Shown in pieces: positions 9,051-18,483 of a stretch of DNA of 64,000 nucleotides. The translations under genes and the position numbers were made by a program. A model generated the notes under the pieces. That model did not search any database. It had not been told where the DNA came from and worked only from the letters and a program-made list of their open reading frames with translations. This DNA is from Pseudochrobactrum saccharolyticum (GTDB taxonomy: Bacteria; Pseudomonadota; Alphaproteobacteria; Rhizobiales; Rhizobiaceae): positions 124,001 through 188,000 of the forward strand of contig NZ_VZPG01000003.1 of NCBI RefSeq assembly GCF_008801715.1, given 5' to 3'. Within the stretch, counting starts at the first letter, position 1; every line of letters starts with the position of its first letter.

Positions 9051-9308
9051 ATGAAAAAGACCTATCTCATTACCGAACGCGCCGGTCGCTATGTGGCAGG
9101 CCAGCGCAAGCCGGACAGCGGCAGGATTGAGCTATCGGACAATCAGGCGGCTTACGAATTGGCGCTCGGAACTCTCGTTCTCGCGCCAGATGATACTGCT
9201 GTCGGTGCGGGTCAAGAGGAAAAGATCAAGCGGCGTAAAGCGGGAGAAACCTCGGAGAAACCGGCATGGAACAAAATGCAGCCCTCGGCGTCGACCTTAA
9301 CCGAGTAA
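9051..9308 (+). CDS. Small phage protein, unrecognised
   Basis: An 85-residue basic protein between the PAAR tip and the baseplate wedge gene. The N-terminal half looks folded (YLITERAGRYVAGQRKPDSG, then LSDNQAAYELALGTL). The C-terminal third is charged and probably disordered. It overlaps the next gene by 43 bases. Similar short proteins occur at this place in other P2- and Mu-like baseplate modules, but I cannot name a function. Confidence 0.6.
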   Translation: MKKTYLITERAGRYVAGQRKPDSGRIELSDNQAAYELALGTLVLAPDDTAVGAGQEEKIKRRKAGETSEKPAWNKMQPSASTLTE

Positions 9309-9673
9309 CTGGAGAGCTGATCTTCGGCTGGGAACACGTTGAACAATGTATAGGTGACTTTCTTACCACCTTCTTTGGAGAACGTATCATGCGTGAATGG
9401 TATGGCTCTGTAGTACCGAAGCTCATGGGTGAAAATCTTACAACGGATACAATCGTTACTTTTTTTGCTGCGGTCACTTCTGCAATTGAACAATGGGAAC
9501 CACGTTACAAGGTTACCAAAATCACGCCAATTTCTGTAAGCCGAAGCGGTGAATTCCACGTTCGTATTGAAGGCGATTACCGCCCCTTGGCGTTGATCGG
9601 TAACTTCACTTCCGGCAGTCCAAAACATTTAACAATAAGCGGCGCCGCTGGCCGAGGGTTGGTATTGATATGA
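9266..9673 (+). CDS. Baseplate wedge protein, GPW/gp25 family (P2 gpW)
   Basis: A 135-residue gp25-like protein. The family pattern is clear: LNRVTGELIFGWEHVEQCI, then FGERIMREWYGSVVPKLMGE, then a later strand SGEFHVRIEGDYRP. It joins the inner baseplate to the sheath and is required for sheath assembly. ATG 9266 lies inside the upstream gene with a GGAG about 11 bases before it. Around base 9310 the base composition by eye turns more AT-rich than in the upstream genes, which suggests a recombination joint inside or just before this gene. Confidence 0.9.
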   Translation: MEQNAALGVDLNRVTGELIFGWEHVEQCIGDFLTTFFGERIMREWYGSVVPKLMGENLTTDTIVTFFAAVTSAIEQWEPRYKVTKITPISVSRSGEFHVRIEGDYRPLALIGNFTSGSPKHLTISGAAGRGLVLI

Positions 9674-10515
9674 CCATCAATCTTGATAGCTATTCATCGC
9701 CAGATGTAATTGAAACAATCTCATTCGAGCAAAGTCTTGCTGAAATGCAAGAGGAACTAATTCGTTTATTCCCAACTATTGAGCCGACACTCGTTCTGGA
9801 AAGCTCACTTGCTAACAAGTTACTTCAAGTTGGCAGTTACAGGGAAATACTCCTAAGAGCGCGGATCAATGATGCGGCTAAGGCCAATCTGCTGGCGTTT
9901 GCTACAGGGTCAGACCTTGAGCACCTTGCAGCATTTTACGATGTTGTCCGATTGGGGGGTGAGGGTGATGAAGCGTTGCGAAGCCGCACCGTTCTCAATA
10001 TTCAGGCGCGATCACCAGCAGGCGGAGCTAATTGGTATAAGGCTGCAGCTCGTCGGGCAGACGTGCGCATCCGTGATGTTGCTGTTTTCCGTGAAGAATT
10101 TTGGCCGATCATTCATGTTGCAATTCTCTCGCACGAAAACGACGGCATTCCGGATGCTGCAATGCTCGACGCTGTGCGGGACATTGTCATGAGTGATGAT
10201 GTACGCCCACTCAACGATACAGTAATTGTTGAGGCAGCGGTTACAAGTACGACGGAAATTGAAGCCAATGTTTGGTTACTCCCGTCGGCTCCGTTAACTG
10301 ATCTAGCCCCGCTTGAAACTGCTTTGCGTAAGGCTTGGAGTATTGAGACTGCAATTGGTTTTGATCTAACCCCGTCTTGGATCGAGGCACGCCTTCATCT
10401 GTCCGGCGTACAGCGTATAGAAATGGTTTCCCCGACAGTCCCGCTTGTTGCTGCTGCCGGTACCGCGATTGCAATTGGTAGTATCAAACTCAATTACATG
10501 GGGCGCGATTACTGA
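9670..10515 (+). CDS. Baseplate assembly protein, P2 gpJ family
   Basis: A 281-residue gpJ-type protein, homologous in kind to Mu gp47 and T4 gp6. It has a conserved helical N-terminal part with LLQVGSYREILLRARINDAA and the later FATGSDLEHLAAFYDVVR segment. It forms the ring of wedges around the spike. It is coupled to gpW upstream and gpI downstream by short overlaps. The W-J-I order matches P2. Confidence 0.93.
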   Translation: MTINLDSYSSPDVIETISFEQSLAEMQEELIRLFPTIEPTLVLESSLANKLLQVGSYREILLRARINDAAKANLLAFATGSDLEHLAAFYDVVRLGGEGDEALRSRTVLNIQARSPAGGANWYKAAARRADVRIRDVAVFREEFWPIIHVAILSHENDGIPDAAMLDAVRDIVMSDDVRPLNDTVIVEAAVTSTTEIEANVWLLPSAPLTDLAPLETALRKAWSIETAIGFDLTPSWIEARLHLSGVQRIEMVSPTVPLVAAAGTAIAIGSIKLNYMGRDY

Positions 10516-11318
10516 TGAAAGAGCGATTCGCATTGTTACCGAGCAATATGACTTTCTTAGAGAAGTCATTTTCGGATGCACTTGATCGTTCTCCGGAAAT
10601 TTCTCCCGGCATTGTGGAGTTGCGCGGGTTGAAGTTTCACCCGATTGATAGGGTGATACCTTATCTTGTCGCTGAATACGGCCTCTCAGAAATTGCCGAA
10701 TATCTTCCTGACCTGCGTACTGTGATTAGTGACGGGATCAAATGGCAGCGATTAATCGGTACACCTGCTGCAATTCACAAGGCGCTGGGCTGGATCAATC
10801 ATGACGGGGATATTGAAGAGTTCCCCGCCAAAGCAAGCAAATGGTGGTGGTTTCAGATTCACTTACCATTTGAGGTGCGTAATACCGATTTTGTTACGCC
10901 AATCACGCATCTTGTCAAAGCATCGAAACCGCTTCGATCAGAATTTGCGCGTCTTACTGCCGGTTATGATGTTCGGGCATTTCGTCTCAATAAGCACCGA
11001 CTGAATGGCGATGCAGGCTTGAACAATTGGTCCGGTATCAAGCGTTCGAATGCTGAGCCTGTGCTGTCACTCCGAGTAAACAGGCGTCAGCCTGTATTTG
11101 CTCTGCTTGACGGCGGCGTAGTTAAACGCACTCAGCATATCAGCATGATCCGTCCGGTAGTTCTCGGAATGCCGATGAGACAGCAAGGGGCAATACTGCT
11201 CAGCGGATCAGCGCGCCATATTGATCTAAACAATCAGGCGACCACTCCATTCCGCAATGCGCCGTTCAATAATCAGCCATTCGGCAAACCATCACTTATA
11301 GTTCAAAGAGGCCAATAA
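10515..11318 (+). CDS. Tail protein I (P2 gpI family) with C-terminal extension
   Basis: A 267-residue protein whose first about 190 residues follow the gpI pattern: a start with LLPSNMTFLEKSFSDA, then VIPYLVAEYGLSEIAEYLPD, then GTPAAIHKALGWI. gpI connects the baseplate wedges to the tail fibres. The C-terminal about 80 residues (Asn/Gln-rich, SGSARHIDLNNQATTPF) extend beyond a typical gpI and may attach the fibre. Its one-base overlaps on both sides (ATGA or TAATG) point to coupled translation. Confidence 0.88.
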   Translation: MKERFALLPSNMTFLEKSFSDALDRSPEISPGIVELRGLKFHPIDRVIPYLVAEYGLSEIAEYLPDLRTVISDGIKWQRLIGTPAAIHKALGWINHDGDIEEFPAKASKWWWFQIHLPFEVRNTDFVTPITHLVKASKPLRSEFARLTAGYDVRAFRLNKHRLNGDAGLNNWSGIKRSNAEPVLSLRVNRRQPVFALLDGGVVKRTQHISMIRPVVLGMPMRQQGAILLSGSARHIDLNNQATTPFRNAPFNNQPFGKPSLIVQRGQ

Positions 11319-11836
11319 TGCCTGTATTTACGCAAAACGGACGTGTGTTTCTCGCACGCGCTTTGTACGACAGTGTCATGTTTCTGGCCGTTGGTCAGGG
11401 TGATGCGGCATGGGATAACCTGCCTCCTCCGGCAAATGCCGAAGAACAAATGCAGTTAGATGCCGAGATGTCTGCGCAAACCGGTTTGGTTGCTCAGGTG
11501 GGCGTAACCCGACTGCGTGAGAAATATTATGTCAAGCCTGATCCGGCCGGTACCATTATTATGGCGGACGGTGCTGCTTACAGCAAAAGCGTTGACCCCA
11601 CAGCGCATGTATTCGTGCGTTTCCAGTTGGATTTATCCGATGCTGTAGGAACAACGCTTCGCGAAGCAGGCATCATGATAGGCACCGCTTTCGCTGCCGG
11701 TGTGCCAGAGGGGCAAATGTTTATGCCTAACACCGAGATCACCAATATTGGCACAATGATTCAGGTCGACCGTTTTCAGCCTATTGTGCGTGACGGGTCT
11801 ATCAGCCAATCCCTGACATTCGTCATAACCGTCTGA
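11318..11836 (+). CDS. Tail-associated protein, unrecognised (between gpI and fibre genes)
   Basis: A 172-residue protein with an all-beta look (FLAVGQGDAAWDN, VDPTAHVFVRFQLDLSDAVG, TLREAGIMIGT). It lies where P2 keeps its fibre genes H and G, and is coupled to gpI. The pattern of a small jelly-roll or a baseplate-to-fibre adaptor fits, but I do not recognise a family. The role is inferred from position. Confidence 0.65.
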   Translation: MPVFTQNGRVFLARALYDSVMFLAVGQGDAAWDNLPPPANAEEQMQLDAEMSAQTGLVAQVGVTRLREKYYVKPDPAGTIIMADGAAYSKSVDPTAHVFVRFQLDLSDAVGTTLREAGIMIGTAFAAGVPEGQMFMPNTEITNIGTMIQVDRFQPIVRDGSISQSLTFVITV

Positions 11837-11844
11837 GAGGCGAC

Positions 11845-14800
11845 ATGAACAGCATTATCAAGCGCCCTGGCTATGGTGATCGACATGACCGTAGCCGGCG
11901 ACAGCACGCTATTGCGTTTCCAGATCTTGGGCGAGATCATCAGGGCATCTATCTTCAGTCAACTGACATTAATGAAATGCAGTCGCGCGCGCTGGATCAG
12001 GTGCGTCGTGTCGGTGATTACATCATTCAAGACGGCCGTATCATGGACGGCCAATATCCAATTGTGGATGAACCGGACTCACACCATATTCGTGTCCGTC
12101 TTCCTGCTTGCCCGATCTATATGCGTGGTCTCGTACATGATGTTGATGAGGCTGTCTTCATACTGCCCAACACCGGTGAATTGGTAATTGGTGTCCGGTC
12201 ACAGGAAAACCTTGTAACCGATATCGAAGACAGCAGCTTGAAAGGCTCTGTACCCGGTACTGAAGCCTTTATGGAAGAAGGTGCTGCACGCGTTGAGATC
12301 ATTCTGACGTGGGGTCACTCGCTCGAAACTGACCCACGCCCTTTGCAGTCAGTATTTCAGGTGCGGGACGGTAAAATTCTGACAGTGGAAACCAATACTG
12401 ATCAGTCTGAAATCTACAAAAGTTTGGAAAAGTATTCGCGTGAGAGCAATGGCTCTTTTGTGAATACCGGTTTTGATGTGACAGCTGTAGGTTTGAATGG
12501 TGCAGGCAAGCAAGTGCTATCCATTGCCGAAGGTGTGGCTTATGTCAGCGGTCGCCGGATCGTACGCCAGCAGTCAATGCGGGTTGAGGTCACTGAAGAG
12601 CCTGATCTGCGCAATGTAGATGCCGAGCCGCATCCGTTCACAGCGGCGACTGGCGGAACGCAGATTTTCAAGGTTTCCAAAACACCGATTGAAAGTGTCC
12701 GCCGTGTTGTGGTGGAAAAGGAAACCACGGAAACGGTTCTTCATGGCCCTTTCTCGGGTGCGGTTGATCCTCTGCAGCATCCGTCAGTCACAGCCATTCT
12801 TGAAATCAAACAGGGTGGCACTGTTTATACATCACCGGCCAGCTGGATACTGTCGCAAGGCCAGATCGACTGGTCACCGAACGGCGCCGAGCCGTCCCCC
12901 GGTTCAAATTACACGGTAAAATACCGTTACAATGAAAACATTCAGCCGGACGCTGTTACCCGTGACACAGTCACAGTGACGGGCGCGGCGAACGGTACCA
13001 ATGTTCTGCTGGACTATGCCTACAAACTGCCCCGCATTGATGCCCTCTGCCTCGATATGGCAGGCGCACCAGTCTATATCAAAGGTGTGTCGGCTGTATC
13101 CCGTCCGCGTCGGCCAGTTATTCCGGAAAGCATGATCGAACTGGCACGTCTCCATAACGATTGGGGGCGTCCGCCAGCTGTTCAAGCCTCAGGTGTACGT
13201 AACGTGCCATATGATGAGATCACGGACATGCGCACAGCAATCGTTGATCTTTATGATCTGGTTGCTCAGGAGCGTCTCAAGAATGACGTCACTGGCCGTG
13301 ATGTCGGCGCAAAACGCGGCCTGTTTGTTGATCCGCTCCGTAATGATGCGATGCGGGATCAGGGTATTCCGCAAACAGCAGCGGTGTTCGGTGGGAAAAT
13401 GACGATGCCGATTATACCACGGCTGCATGAGTTCCCGTCGTTTGTCGGCATCCGATGTCTTGCTTACACGGAATACCCGATCATCACACAGCCACGTCGT
13501 AGCAGCTCAAAGAAGATCAACCCGTATCAGACATTCACACGAATGCCCGGTCGTGCAAGCGTCGAGCCTTCGACCGATATTTTTACGGATCGGCAGACGG
13601 GCTGGACTTCACCGCAAACGCAATCCTTTGAAGCCCCTGAGGGTGAATATATCTCAGGAATTTCTCTGGAGCAGCGCGTTGAGAAAATCGGTGAGCGTAT
13701 CGTGCAGGCAGAGTTTGTTCGTCAGCGCGATGTTAATTTCAGACTGGAAGGATTCATTGAAAATGAAAAGCTGACTGCTCTGGAGTTCGACGGTATTGCA
13801 CTTCCGGTTACTGCCTACGCTCCGGCAAACGCAGATGGTGTTATTTCAGGGATATTCGCTATCCCTGCAAATGTGCCCTCAGGTTCAAAGACGGTATTCT
13901 TTGAAGGGTCTGCGAATACACGCGCATCCTGCACTTATGTTGGCCGCGGCGAGATAACCATTGAAGAATACCGGCTTGCATCGGCCTTGGAGACTTCATC
14001 CAAGACCATGCCGCAGCCGGTGATCAACAACACGGTGATTAACAACATCACCAACGTCAATAACGTCAGCGAACGGGGTGGCGATGGTGGTGGCCGTGGT
14101 GAAGGTCGCGATCCTCTGGCACAGACATTTACCCTCGTAAATGCACGGTGCCTCTCTGCGATCCGTTTGTGGTGTGCAAAGAAAGGATCAAATACCAATG
14201 CTGTTCTCGTGCAGATCAGAACATGTGAAGTGGGCATGCCGACTTCTATTGTACTCGCCGAGGCTTTTGTTCCTGCGACTGATCTGACTGAGGGTGAACA
14301 GTTTGTCGCGCGCTTCCGTTTTCCGGTTTATCTGGAAGCCGGTCGTGAATATGCATTTGTTGTCCTGACAGATGATGCTGAGCATTCGCTCTATACAGCG
14401 GAAATCGGCAAGATCGATATCGACACGGACGAGGTGATCACCGGTCAGCCGTTCACGGTTGGCGTGCTGTTGTCATCCTCCAATGCATCGACATGGACTG
14501 TTCACAACGAGGCAGACCTTTGGTTTGACATGTTGGCCTGCAAGTTTGATCCGGTCGAGCGGGTGATCCCTATCGGCAGTTTCAAAACTTTAAAAATGTC
14601 AGACATGATCGTTCGTGCCGGCGTTGAAATTCCTGATCCGGAAGCTGAAGTTCTTATCCGCCTGACCCGTTCAGCGCGTAATGAGATCATCACCTCTGCC
14701 CCATCACAAATTCACCAGTTCGCGGATTACATCCAGAACGAAGATATTATGGTGGAAGCCGTACTTCGTGGATCAGAGCATGTAACCCCGTTCCTGTTCC

Positions 14801-15135
14801 CTGATGTTCAGATTGTGGAAGGGGAATTACAGCCAACGGCTGACTATTACACCCGCGCTATTGATGCCACGGACACCAATAAAGTGTTGGTGACATTCGA
14901 TGCGTTCCTGCCAGCAGGATCGGGCGCACAGGTCAGCATCGGTGTTCCGGACAGTTATGTTCAGGTCAATGTATCCAGTGCAACGCCCTTGGGCGACGGT
15001 GTGGTTGAGCAAACTTATATCCGCGCTTCCTATCCGGCAAACAACCTTGATGCGCAAACAAAGGTCGTAATCACCGGCACGCCAGCGGCTCGGCCGGAAA
15101 TCAAAAGCATGCGCATGTTGCTTTCAAAGGTGTAA
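11845..15135 (+). CDS. Large phage baseplate/fibre protein, probable DUF4815 family
   Basis: A 1096-residue protein, the largest in the window. The N-terminal part (FQGIYLQSTDINEMQ-like segment near residue 36, then PNTGELVIGVRSQEN) resembles DUF4815 phage proteins. A Gly/Asn-rich linker (INNITNVNNVSERGGDGGGRG) near residues 725-755 separates it from a C-terminal beta region that looks like a carbohydrate-binding or receptor domain. It lies just before the tail fibre, so it is probably a tail appendage or fibre base. The family name is from memory of the pattern and needs a profile search. Confidence 0.65.
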   Translation: MNSIIKRPGYGDRHDRSRRQHAIAFPDLGRDHQGIYLQSTDINEMQSRALDQVRRVGDYIIQDGRIMDGQYPIVDEPDSHHIRVRLPACPIYMRGLVHDVDEAVFILPNTGELVIGVRSQENLVTDIEDSSLKGSVPGTEAFMEEGAARVEIILTWGHSLETDPRPLQSVFQVRDGKILTVETNTDQSEIYKSLEKYSRESNGSFVNTGFDVTAVGLNGAGKQVLSIAEGVAYVSGRRIVRQQSMRVEVTEEPDLRNVDAEPHPFTAATGGTQIFKVSKTPIESVRRVVVEKETTETVLHGPFSGAVDPLQHPSVTAILEIKQGGTVYTSPASWILSQGQIDWSPNGAEPSPGSNYTVKYRYNENIQPDAVTRDTVTVTGAANGTNVLLDYAYKLPRIDALCLDMAGAPVYIKGVSAVSRPRRPVIPESMIELARLHNDWGRPPAVQASGVRNVPYDEITDMRTAIVDLYDLVAQERLKNDVTGRDVGAKRGLFVDPLRNDAMRDQGIPQTAAVFGGKMTMPIIPRLHEFPSFVGIRCLAYTEYPIITQPRRSSSKKINPYQTFTRMPGRASVEPSTDIFTDRQTGWTSPQTQSFEAPEGEYISGISLEQRVEKIGERIVQAEFVRQRDVNFRLEGFIENEKLTALEFDGIALPVTAYAPANADGVISGIFAIPANVPSGSKTVFFEGSANTRASCTYVGRGEITIEEYRLASALETSSKTMPQPVINNTVINNITNVNNVSERGGDGGGRGEGRDPLAQTFTLVNARCLSAIRLWCAKKGSNTNAVLVQIRTCEVGMPTSIVLAEAFVPATDLTEGEQFVARFRFPVYLEAGREYAFVVLTDDAEHSLYTAEIGKIDIDTDEVITGQPFTVGVLLSSSNASTWTVHNEADLWFDMLACKFDPVERVIPIGSFKTLKMSDMIVRAGVEIPDPEAEVLIRLTRSARNEIITSAPSQIHQFADYIQNEDIMVEAVLRGSEHVTPFLFPDVQIVEGELQPTADYYTRAIDATDTNKVLVTFDAFLPAGSGAQVSIGVPDSYVQVNVSSATPLGDGVVEQTYIRASYPANNLDAQTKVVITGTPAARPEIKSMRMLLSKV

Positions 15136-15138
15136 AAT

Positions 15139-16587
15139 ATGGCAAATGAGAAGACGCCAAATTATCATTGGGATATCCCAAACCCATACGGGTTACAGAT
15201 CGTTGAGATGATGAAGGTGGCGTCCACATTCGGAGCCATCGACAGCCGGTTCAAGGCCTTTGAGGATGCTTATCTAAGCCATAAGCATTCCTTTGCGGAT
15301 ATAACTGACAGACCAACCACGCTAAGCGGTTATGGCATTACGGATGCCATCACCACAGATCAGGTGAAGAGCGAAATTGAGGCGTCACAAACCGCTCAGC
15401 AATCTGTCATTGATCAAAGCATTCAGTCACTGGCTAACAATACGGCTGATGCCCTCGCACTAAGAGTGCGTGTTGATGCTGCTCAGGCTTTTACCCTTGC
15501 CCAAAAATCAAGGGCACGCCAAAATATTGATGCTCTCGGCACCATTGACCGAGGTGTTCCAAACGGTGTGGCAACTCTTGATGCTGGGGGTAAAATTCCT
15601 TCATCTCAGCTACCACCGGTGGCCATATCTGAGACGTTCGTTGTCAATTCGCAAGCCTCCATGCTGGCCTTGGTTGCTGAACGTGGCGATATTGCTGTCC
15701 GTCCGGATTTGAACAAGACGTTCATCCTACGTTTGGAGCCAGCTACAGTTTTAGCCAACTGGCAGGAAATACTGACCCCAGCGGATGGGGTTTTGTCAGT
15801 GAATGGTTTAACTGGCCCGGTGATTAACCTCACTGCGGACGATGTTGGAGCCGCCACTCCCGCTCAGGTAGCGGCTAAGTTGGATAAACATAATCCAAAC
15901 TATACCGGCCGCGCTTTTGGCAACGCGCTAACCCTCATGAATGGTAATAGTGCAGCAAACCGAAACCTCCTCGGGTTTGGGTTCTCCGGAGATGTGGCAA
16001 GCACTCAGGAATTTATCCTCCTTTCTGACGGGTCGCTGTCACTCAGTAAGATGAACCCCGCAACGGGTTCATGGGAACGTGATCTTTTAAAAGTTTTTCC
16101 AAATGGATCGGTTCGTGCGGGTGGGGCATTAAATGCTGGAGCGGCTTATTTAGGTGTAGATGGAAACGTCGTTGGGAGTGCTTGGAACCTTACGGGAACC
16201 ACTTCTCTTTTTGACTTCATCAATAAAAAAACTTGGGGAAACACTTCGGTCGAAATCGGCTTTGCCGTCTTCAATAATGAGGATTGGCCATGGCGAGAAA
16301 CTGTCGCGCCTTGGACTAAATGCTTAGCCTTCTGCGTTTCAAAAACTGATGGTGGCTCAACAGATAACCGAAGACGCCCACGCAATTTGGAGGGGCAACA
16401 TGATTGGGGATGGGAAACTTGGGCGCAGATGATTGGCGGGGCGGATCAGGCGGGTGTTCCTGTAGATAAAAATGATCCTCACGTTCGGTCAAGCCTTACA
16501 GTGGCCTACACCACTATGGGACGGTTTAGAGTGAACGCAGGTTGGGGACGAACTTCCGAACGCATAGTGTTTCTGCGTGTTGCCTAA
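15139..16587 (+). CDS. Tail fibre protein
   Basis: A 482-residue receptor-binding fibre. The first 60 residues form a conserved attachment part. The phrase KHSFADITDRPTTLSGYGIT is the repeat unit common in P2, Mu and T4-type tail fibres. A second marker, LNGLTGPV-like VNGLTGPVINLTADDVGAA, lies near residue 225. The C-terminal about 200 residues are unrelated to known tips that I recognise and probably decide host range. It lies between the large appendage gene and a fibre-assembly gene. Confidence 0.88.
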   Translation: MANEKTPNYHWDIPNPYGLQIVEMMKVASTFGAIDSRFKAFEDAYLSHKHSFADITDRPTTLSGYGITDAITTDQVKSEIEASQTAQQSVIDQSIQSLANNTADALALRVRVDAAQAFTLAQKSRARQNIDALGTIDRGVPNGVATLDAGGKIPSSQLPPVAISETFVVNSQASMLALVAERGDIAVRPDLNKTFILRLEPATVLANWQEILTPADGVLSVNGLTGPVINLTADDVGAATPAQVAAKLDKHNPNYTGRAFGNALTLMNGNSAANRNLLGFGFSGDVASTQEFILLSDGSLSLSKMNPATGSWERDLLKVFPNGSVRAGGALNAGAAYLGVDGNVVGSAWNLTGTTSLFDFINKKTWGNTSVEIGFAVFNNEDWPWRETVAPWTKCLAFCVSKTDGGSTDNRRRPRNLEGQHDWGWETWAQMIGGADQAGVPVDKNDPHVRSSLTVAYTTMGRFRVNAGWGRTSERIVFLRVA

Positions 16588-16597
16588 GGGATACGAT

Positions 16598-17041
16598 ATG
16601 AAAATTTTCTATAATCCGACAGACGGTGTTTATACGTCAGCTACGGGCACCCCGGTGAACGAAGACGACATTGTTGTTCCGGCACGGCCACCAGAGAAAT
16701 CAACCTATCATCCGGACACTAATAGCTGGACGATTGATCCGGTTGAGCCGGAAATACCTCTGACACCCAAAGAGCAGCGCGCCCTGATGCCGCCACTTGA
16801 AAAATGGCGTTTCGATACGATTATCGATAGCCGCCCAGGACTGCGTGACAAAATCGAATCTGCGATTGACCGCAATATTTCTGACCTGCTCCAGAGAGTG
16901 ACGGTACGGAATAAGTTTCGCAGTGTAACGCAGTTTTCCCGATTGGATCCTATGTTCCCGTTTCTTGCCTCAGACCCTGACATCAATATCAGCGATCTGG
17001 AAATTGATGAAATGTGGCGGCAAGGCTTGGCTCTGACATAG
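16598..17041 (+). CDS. Tail fibre assembly-like protein
   Basis: A 147-residue protein directly after the fibre. It starts with MKIFYNPTDGVYTSATGTPV and continues with a Pro-rich linker and a helical C-terminal domain. This is the layout of tail fibre assembly chaperones (P2 gpG, lambda Tfa types), which help fibres trimerise. The ATG 16598 has an AAGGG seven bases upstream. Two terminators follow, closing the baseplate-fibre unit. Confidence 0.65.
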   Translation: MKIFYNPTDGVYTSATGTPVNEDDIVVPARPPEKSTYHPDTNSWTIDPVEPEIPLTPKEQRALMPPLEKWRFDTIIDSRPGLRDKIESAIDRNISDLLQRVTVRNKFRSVTQFSRLDPMFPFLASDPDINISDLEIDEMWRQGLALT

Positions 17042-17069
17042 CCAACAATGATCACAAGTCACTGAACAC

Positions 17070-17094
17070 ACCGCCCTTGAGGCGGTTTTTTATT
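17070..17094 (+). terminator. Rho-independent terminator after fibre module
   Basis: A short GC stem (CCGCC, loop CTTGA, GGCGG) is followed by a run of six T and TATT. It ends the baseplate-fibre transcript. Confidence 0.8.
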
Positions 17095-17110
17095 ATTCAA
17101 ACATAGCAGA

Positions 17111-17137
17111 AAGGCACGCTTCGGCGCGCCTTTTTTA
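17111..17137 (+). terminator. Second terminator before the sheath gene
   Basis: The stem AAGGCACGC / GCGCGCCTT has a TTCG loop and one A-C mismatch, and is followed by TTTTTTATT. It lies directly behind the first terminator and upstream of the sheath gene. Confidence 0.75.
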
Positions 17138-17175
17138 TTGCTCGGCGGGGTTCCCGCCTCAACAGGAGAAGAGGA

Positions 17176-18420
17176 ATGAGCGATCCAGTCTTCGGCTTGT
17201 CGATTACCCAAATGGATAACGAGCCGCGCCCGGCGATTGTTACGAATATGTCGATTGTCGGCCTTGTGTTTACTGCACCGGCCGCCGATGCGACTGAGTT
17301 TCCGCTTAATGAGCCGGTTCTTTTTTACTCGTCTGACGATGCAAAGCTCGCAAAGATGGGCAAAACAGGCACCGGTTACAATGCGGTAAAGCTCATTAAT
17401 CAGCAGCTTGGTCAGTTTCAGGCGGCGGCGACAATTGTCGGCGTTCGCGTAACTGAGGGCGCTACTCCGGACGAAACAATCGTCAACCTGCTTGGCGATA
17501 TCAACGCCCGCACCGGTATGTATGCACTGCTCAATGCAGGTGCGGAGCTTGGCATTACGCCTCGTCTTATCTGCGTGCCCGGATATACATCTCAACTTGC
17601 GTCTTCGGCGGATGCAAATGTGATTATTGCAGGCCTTCCGACTTTGCTTGACCGCCTGCTTGCTGTGGCTGTGGTTGACGGTCCCGCAACGGACGAAACT
17701 GCGGCGAGCGCATGGCGTGCGACAATCCAGTCGAAGCGCATAATCCCTGTCGATGTTGCGGCTAAGGTTATTGATGACGTCGGCGATGTTGTTACCGTCC
17801 CGGCATCCCCAGCAATCATTGGTATTGCGGTGCGCCGCGACCATGAGTTTCAGGGCCGTCCGTTCCATTCGTGGGCGAACCAGCCGGTTTACGGTATTGT
17901 CGGCCCGTCCCGTCCGCTTGAATTCTCGATCCTTGACGGCGCGACCGAAGGGCAACAGCTTTTGTCGAAAAACATCGGCATTATCGTACGGGGCGAGAGC
18001 ACCGATGGCGCCCTTGCTGACGGCGGGTTCCTCTATGTCGGTACGGACACTTGTTCCGAAGATACGCTTTGGCAGTTCTATAATCAGGTGCGAGGCCGCG
18101 ATTACATTCATCTGATGTTTATCAAGACCCTCCGCTTTTTCCTCGGCCGTCGCAATATTGACCGTGGGACAATTGAGGACATTCTCGCCACCATGAAAGG
18201 CGGGCTTCGCGATATCCAAGCAACGGGCGATCTCCTCGGCTTCCGTGTGAATTTCACGCGCGCCACCAATAGTCCTGAGCAACTGCGCCTGGGCCGGTTT
18301 ACCGTCGCCTTTCAGGCGGAGGAGCCGCCAGTCCTGCGCTATCTCGGTATCCAGTCAGCGCGTTATCGCCCTGCGCTCGATGCGCTCCTCGACGACCTGC
18401 TCACCAGCCTCGACGCTTAA
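17176..18420 (+). CDS. Contractile tail sheath protein (P2 gpFI family)
   Basis: A 414-residue sheath protein. Family pattern: NMSIVGLVFTAP near residue 26, GTGYNAVKLINQQL near 63, central LLARPRLICVPGY-like ITPRLICVPGYTS near 130, and a C-terminal domain with YIHLMFIKTLRFFLGRRNID and ATNSPEQLRLGRFTVAFQAE. It polymerises around the tube and contracts on infection. An AGGAGAAGAGGA ribosome site precedes the ATG. The base composition here returns to that of the head genes. Confidence 0.95.
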   Translation: MSDPVFGLSITQMDNEPRPAIVTNMSIVGLVFTAPAADATEFPLNEPVLFYSSDDAKLAKMGKTGTGYNAVKLINQQLGQFQAAATIVGVRVTEGATPDETIVNLLGDINARTGMYALLNAGAELGITPRLICVPGYTSQLASSADANVIIAGLPTLLDRLLAVAVVDGPATDETAASAWRATIQSKRIIPVDVAAKVIDDVGDVVTVPASPAIIGIAVRRDHEFQGRPFHSWANQPVYGIVGPSRPLEFSILDGATEGQQLLSKNIGIIVRGESTDGALADGGFLYVGTDTCSEDTLWQFYNQVRGRDYIHLMFIKTLRFFLGRRNIDRGTIEDILATMKGGLRDIQATGDLLGFRVNFTRATNSPEQLRLGRFTVAFQAEEPPVLRYLGIQSARYRPALDALLDDLLTSLDA

Positions 18421-18483
18421 TCAGGTTCGTGCGGTGGTCTAGCGCCACCGTTAACGTTTCTCGATTTTTAGGGAAAAATCGTC

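Noticed and set aside
17059-18282. 407-codon reading frame on the minus strand opposite the sheath gene
   Set aside because: It mirrors the well-recognised sheath gene, has a Cys/Arg/His-rich product with no family pattern, and exists because of codon bias in the real gene.
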